43,612 bases of DNA, from assembly GCA_036266975.1 (NCBI GenBank), contig DATAWZ010000206.1, positions 1-43,612 of the forward strand, read 5' to 3'. Of this stretch, positions 39,996 through 43,612 are shown piece by piece. Each line of letters opens with the position of its first letter. Position 1 is the stretch's first letter. Source of the stretch: DATAWZ01 sp036266975. GTDB lineage: Bacteria; Actinomycetota; Thermoleophilia; Solirubrobacterales; Solirubrobacteraceae. The notes under the pieces were generated by a model. It was not told the origin of the DNA and made no database searches. It saw nothing but the letters and a program-made list of their open reading frames with translations. A program made the position numbers and the translations under genes.

Positions 39996-40736
39996 CTAAG
40001 ACGACGGTGACCGGTTCGTTCGCAGTCGGCCAGATGCGAACGAAACCTCGGCCGGGGTCGGGACCAGCGGAGCGCGGACACCGCTGACGATTGCCTGGAC
40101 TCTCCCCAGCATCACCAGGTAGCCGGGAACGGGCAAGGTCGAGGAGCCCGCGTGCGCAAGCTTCCCGTCTGGCGTACGGATCTGGCTCCTCACGTTCATT
40201 TGACCCTCGGTCGGGCGAACACCGAACATCACGAGTCCGGCAGCCGTCGGGACGGCGGCGAGGCTGAATGGGATTGGCGCAGCGGGACCGAGGTAGATCG
40301 TGCAGCCCGGCGGTGCGGTGTGGTTTGCTGCAAAGTCGCGGCGCGACCCCGCCAGCGGGCTTGCGTTGCCGCTCTGAAGGGCGTCGAAGGTGAGCGCGCT
40401 CTAGAAGATCCAGCCGGCTACCGCGCGCTGAGCGCCATTCGCCAGGTCCACCGAGGTCTTGCCTTGGACGAGTGGTTTGAGTACCTGAGCAGCGGCACTG
40501 TCGATCCGTGACATCCAGCCGTTGTTGCAGGGCTTGCAGACCACTCGAGCTGTCGAGATCGGCTCCGCGGCCTCGAGTCGCATCTGATCCGGTGTCACCA
40601 TCGTGCCGGCCAGGCTGAATTGGGGCTTCTTGGTCCGTGCGAACGCGCGCAGCACCCAGTCAGCAACGAGGTGCTCCTCAGTTGTTGGTTGCCCGTCGCA
40701 GAAGATGCACCGATCAAGCGTGCGACCACAGACCAT
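39996..40736 (-). pseudogene. HNH-endonuclease-like gene interrupted by one in-frame amber codon
   Basis: From ATG 40736 the frame encodes a zinc-finger HNH-like N-terminus. It has CIFCDGQ, TTEEHLVADW, and VVCKPCNNGW, so Cys10, Cys13, His22, Cys67 and Cys70 with Asn71 form the pattern. After AQRAVAGWIF a TAG (40401-40403) ends it. The same frame then continues without shift as SALTFDALQSGNASPLAGS, NHTAPPGCTIYLGP, GKLAHAGSSTLPVPGYLVML, stopping at 39996. The family has more residues after this point, so the amber probably replaced a sense codon such as CAG or AAG. Unbroken it would be about 246 residues. TACGGT (40743-40748) ends 6 nt before the ATG. It may be a recent pseudogene or, less likely, read through. 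Confidence 0.8.
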
Positions 40737-40742
40737 GAGCGA

Positions 40743-40748
40743 ACCGTA
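40743..40748 (-). promoter_or_regulatory. -10 box TACGGT for leaderless HNH-like gene
   Basis: On the minus strand TACGGT ends 6 nt before ATG 40736. Confidence 0.5.
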
Positions 40749-40917
40749 GGGCAGCACCCCGACGCCGGGCCCAGTCGCAACCGCCGATGACGCCGTCGGC
40801 GGGGGCACTGACCGACGATCCGGAGCGCCCAGCTCGGGGAGCGGTCCGGCCCGCGCGCCACTCTGCGGGAATGGCCGGCGAAACGGACGAAACGCGTGCA
40901 GCGCAGAGCGGCCGCGC

Positions 40918-42312
40918 ATGACCCGGCCCGAGAATCCGTTCGAGCCGCGGCTTGAGGGGATGCCGCTGTCGCTGACGCTCGATGGCCGTTCGCTGTCGAG
41001 GGCCCGGGATGAGTCGGCACGCGAGCGGGACTTCCTGCTGCGCCTCGCGGCAGCACCGGCGTTGGATGTGCGGGTGCTCGATTGGCCCGAGCTGAGTAGT
41101 TCGGACGTGCTGCACGGGCGGCTCGCCGCGCCTGATGTGACCAGGGACATGCGGGTGATCGAGCAGGCCGACGCGCCGGGGGCCTTCTTCGGCGCGGTGC
41201 AGCCGTGGAGTTCTCGGGAGAAGCGCGCCGATCAGCTGGGGCTCCGCGGGACGGAGCGGGAATGGTTTCTCTACTACGAGGCGGTCACCTGGTATCACCG
41301 CAACTCCGCGCGTCACCTGTTCGTCACCTCGGATCGTCGGCTCCTGCGCGAACTCGAGGAGGAGGGTGAAAGCGGCGGCTGGAGCGGCCGGCGGATCGTC
41401 ACGGTTCGCAAAGCGCTGCAGCTGGTCGGCTGGATGATGCTCGCGCGCGAGCTGCTCTCCCTCGACGCGGAGGGGACCTACACGCGCTCGACGACCCCGT
41501 ACACCTTGTACTTCAAGCTGACCGGCATGCTCGCGCCGGCTCGCAACCGGCTGCACGAGTGGATCGACGGTGGGGATTCGACGCTGCCGCTGGGTGAGCT
41601 TGGCGGGCTTGAGCAGTCGATGTCCGCCAGGGTCATGGACCTGCTCCGAGCCAGGGACGAGATTGCCCTGCAGTGCCTGCGCACCCGTCAGGACAACGCG
41701 ACTCTTGACGAGATCCTCTACCACCTGCGCGGGGCGTTTCTGACCGCGACCGCGCTGGCGGATTCGATCGCCGTGTTCGCGCAGCTGGCATTCGGTGTCG
41801 AGGCTGCATCGGTCGGTGGGCTCGCGAACGTCTCGCTCGCGGAGCCGGACTTCCGCAAAGAGCTGCGCCGGCTCGGTGCTGGAGTGCTGGCCACGAGGGC
41901 GGCCGAGGCGGGACCGCTGTGGAAGGCGCTCAGGGAGCTGCGAAACCCGGTGGCTCACCGGGCGGGGCTGTCCGGTGTGACCTTCGTGCCGCTCGCGGGG
42001 CCGGCCCAGTCGCGGATCTCGCTCAGCGCTGCACAGGGGAGCTCTCTGGAGCAGGCAGCGCAGTCTCGTGGCGCTGCTCCGCGCACGTGGGGAATCGAGG
42101 GCGTCGGCGCCCTTGGGCCCCAGCTTGACCCGCTTCGATTCGCCGATCGCTTCATCCCCTCGCTGATCGCGGTGATCGACCAGATCGTGGACGGCTTGGC
42201 CGATGATCTGGGGGCGGCGCCGTTGCCACACGAGCGTGGTCCCGATGGCGATATCTGGAAGCTCTCGTTGTTGGCCGGCGTGGGGGACGCACTGCCGCCG
42301 GGCCAGCGCTGA
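40918..42312 (+). CDS. HEPN-motif protein with possible N-terminal PIN-like domain
   Basis: The 464-residue protein is of unknown function. The C-terminal half is helical and holds ALRELRNPVAHRAG, where Arg342 and His347 form the RN-x3-H/Rx4H HEPN catalytic motif. The preceding helices (DEILYHLRGAFLTATALADS, FRKELRRLGAGVLATRAAEA) are consistent with a HEPN bundle. The N-terminal half has RHLFVTSDRRLLRELEEEG (about 132-150), which resembles the conserved VTSD / acidic segment of PIN-like nucleases, preceded by an Asp-containing strand DVRVLDW. A two-nuclease chain would suit an RNA-degrading toxin or defence effector; both domain calls are by eye. ATG 40918 is the longest start; ATG 40960 is an alternative. 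It is divergent from the HNH-like gene. Confidence 0.7.
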   Translation: MTRPENPFEPRLEGMPLSLTLDGRSLSRARDESARERDFLLRLAAAPALDVRVLDWPELSSSDVLHGRLAAPDVTRDMRVIEQADAPGAFFGAVQPWSSREKRADQLGLRGTEREWFLYYEAVTWYHRNSARHLFVTSDRRLLRELEEEGESGGWSGRRIVTVRKALQLVGWMMLARELLSLDAEGTYTRSTTPYTLYFKLTGMLAPARNRLHEWIDGGDSTLPLGELGGLEQSMSARVMDLLRARDEIALQCLRTRQDNATLDEILYHLRGAFLTATALADSIAVFAQLAFGVEAASVGGLANVSLAEPDFRKELRRLGAGVLATRAAEAGPLWKALRELRNPVAHRAGLSGVTFVPLAGPAQSRISLSAAQGSSLEQAAQSRGAAPRTWGIEGVGALGPQLDPLRFADRFIPSLIAVIDQIVDGLADDLGAAPLPHERGPDGDIWKLSLLAGVGDALPPGQR

Positions 42313-42539
42313 ACCGAAAGCCGCAGCAATGGCATCTGGCCGTCCGCCGCGCGCCCGCATCTGGCGTGATCGCTCAACCACGCGAACGCGTCGCCCGGAA
42401 GGGGGCGCGGCCGCAATCATCGGCGTCTCACGTCGCCTGCAGCGACGCACCGGGTTCATCCGGATGCTGCACACCGCCCAGGCCCAGCCCGAGCGCCCGC
42501 TGGCGAGTGCTTAGGCGACCCCCCGGGCAGGATGACGCG

Positions 42540-43407
42540 CCACCCCTGCCGACCGTCGCGCAGATAGAAGCCTTGTTGGCGCTGGACGACTTCATCGACT
42601 TCCAGACCCAGCTCGAGGACATCCACAACGGTGTCCACGTCTGGGTCGGCGGGACCATGGGCGACATCGCCGCCGCAGCCTACGATCCCCTCTTCTGGGC
42701 CCACCACACCATGATCGACCGACTGTGGCGGATGTGGGAGCTGCGACATCCCCACGCCGCTCCGCCCGGCGCGCTTCTGCCGCACGCGCTGTCGCCCTTC
42801 CAGATGACGGTTTCGCAGACAATCGACGCGTCCAGCCTGGGCTATGACTACGCGGCCTCCACGGCCAGCACGGCGGGGGTGGTCGAACGCTTCGTCTCCG
42901 CGCCCATCGGGCTGTCGCCGGCCACCGGCTCCGGCGCCTACACACGAGCCGACCTCATCTTCGACGAGGTCGACCACTCGCTGGCCTCCTACCAGGCCCG
43001 GGTTTACATCAACGCCCCCGAGGCTGTGATCACCACCGGCCGCGACGATCCGGCCTACGCCGCGTCATTCCGTATCTTCGGTCATGGGGGCTGCTTCGGC
43101 GAGGTTGGTCACTGCGATTTGCCGGGCGGGCCGCGAGATCCCTTCGATCTGCGAGGCCCGCAACAAACTGGCCCCGGCGACGAAGGCGGGCATCGTGGCC
43201 GACGCGCTCGAGCGCATGGTCGCCAGCGCAGACGACAAGGCATCGATCACCGTGACGGTCGTCGTGTCCGCGCCGGGCCAGCCAGGCAACGAGTACTTGC
43301 AGTCGTCGGCTGCGGCTGCTGACGTACCGCTGAGCCGCATCGAGCGCAGGCCCCGGCACCGATCCTCTGTCACGGTCGATCCGAGCGCGAGCCCGAAGAA
43401 CACGTGA
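42540..43407 (+). pseudogene. Truncated and frameshifted tyrosinase (CuB half)
   Basis: The sequence has the tyrosinase CuB site (IHNGVHVWVGGTMGD, then YDPLFWAHHTMIDRLWRMW) and downstream segments (ARVYINAPEAV, SFRIFGHGGCFGEVGHCD, PRDPFDLR). The CuA half with its three histidines is missing upstream, and no tyrosinase-like sequence is seen in 42313-42540. Near 43150 the frame shifts: the conserved tail continues as NKLAPATKAGIVADALERM and TVTVVVSAPGQPG in another frame, ending with TGA at 43405-43407. It cannot give an active copper enzyme. The remnant suggests a former gene of a transferred segment. The exact left boundary is not defined. Confidence 0.82.
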
Positions 43408-43562
43408 CTTTGGATCCAACGGTGCCTCGAGCCGCGACGACCGGGCCGGCGGACCCGCCGGAGAAGTCCTGCGTCGCCGACGCGGTCGTGGCGGTGCGCC
43501 GGATCGCAGGGGCGTCAGCGATCGCCGGGCGAATGGCGCGTTCGCGACATCGACAAGGCGTC

Positions 43563-43579
43563 GGTACCAGCCTGGTACC
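43563..43579. promoter_or_regulatory. Palindromic operator overlapping the -10 box of a partial antitoxin-like gene
   Basis: ggtacca (43563-43569) and tggtacc (43573-43579) form an inverted repeat with a 3-nt centre. TACCAT (43576-43581) is the -10 hexamer of the next gene and lies in the right arm, ending 6 nt before ATG 43588. The layout fits autoregulation by a small repressor. Confidence 0.6.
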
Positions 43580-43587
43580 ATAGCGGC

Positions 43588-43612
43588 ATGGCCATGAATC
43601 TCCGCTTGAGCG
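43588..43612 (+). CDS. Start of a probable ribbon-helix-helix antitoxin (truncated by the window)
   Basis: Eight codons are visible (MAMNLRLS). This beginning, a short beta strand right after Met, is common to CopG/Arc-type and HicB-like antitoxins, e.g. MAMNLRL followed by charged helices. It lies behind a palindromic operator overlapping its -10 box, as in autoregulated toxin-antitoxin loci. The rest of the gene is outside the window, so the identification is tentative. Confidence 0.4.

Noticed and set aside
37416..43612. A second copy of the tRNA-fMet 3' end as an attachment site
   Set aside because: I looked for the T-arm sequence (ggttcgaatcc) and saw no repeat within the window, so no att site is claimed.

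Overview
The window is very GC-rich chromosomal DNA. It carries the conserved actinobacterial housekeeping order rsmA - ispE - (tRNA-Gln) - glmU - prs - rplY - pth - mfd - PpiC lipoprotein - mazG - eno - ftsB, with ppx/gppA further along. From memory this is the gene content and approximate order of Mycobacterium tuberculosis Rv1010-Rv1026. The accessory genes (PucR regulator, stand-alone DUF2090 protein, DUF4235 protein, several small unknown membrane proteins), a csrA, and Ala/Arg/Gly-rich proteins point to a deep-branching actinobacterium, most likely class Thermoleophilia (Solirubrobacterales-like). The taxonomy is inference from gene content only.

Layout. 1-7.5 kb: rsmA, a decayed first copy of ispE, intact ispE, a small membrane protein, a PucR regulator, a lipoprotein, tRNA-Gln, glmU and prs. 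7.5-9.4 kb: an intergenic run of hairpins, a DUF4235 protein and two unrecognised genes. 9.4-11.4 kb: a secreted GH2 glycosidase. 11.5-20.7 kb: rplY, pth, a methyltransferase (opposite strand), mfd, a PpiC-type lipoprotein, mazG, eno and ftsB. 20.7-23.2 kb: decay zone with a cyclic-nucleotide-binding/patatin pseudogene and a frameshifted secreted protein. 23.3-30.4 kb: small genes including csrA, DUF2090, a rhomboid-like protein without catalytic residues, a metallo-hydrolase, an Lrp-type domain protein, and an ECF sigma factor fused to a zinc-finger anti-sigma-like, membrane and Thr/Pro-rich tail. 30.5-37.4 kb: tRNA-Leu, an L,D-transpeptidase, a membrane adenylate cyclase, IlvG, a GNAT preceded by an elaborate structured leader, ppx, a VOC protein and initiator tRNA. 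37.4 kb to the end: an accessory region beginning at the tRNA-fMet terminator, with a winged-helix protein, two proteins carrying HEPN-like Rx4H motifs, an HNH-like gene broken by one amber codon, a tyrosinase remnant and the first codons of a probable antitoxin behind a palindromic operator.

How it works together. The core genes cover ribosome maturation and quality (RsmA, bL25, Pth), isoprenoid and cell-wall precursors (IspE, GlmU, Prs), transcription-coupled repair (Mfd), nucleotide-pool cleaning (MazG), glycolysis (Eno), division (FtsB) and phosphate/stringent metabolism (Ppx). A striking feature is that at least 17 genes have a TANNNT -10 hexamer ending 6-11 nt before the start codon, so leaderless transcription seems to be the default here. 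This pattern fixes several start codons (glmU, prs, the PpiC lipoprotein, the methyltransferase, ppx).

The best candidates for something new are (1) the roughly 180-nt multi-helix leader with a terminator-like hairpin before the GNAT gene, (2) the tRNA-fMet-adjacent cluster with HEPN-like and HNH-like proteins, (3) the single-polypeptide sigma/anti-sigma-like membrane protein, (4) the zinc-ribbon pseudo-rhomboid and (5) the decayed tandem ispE copy.
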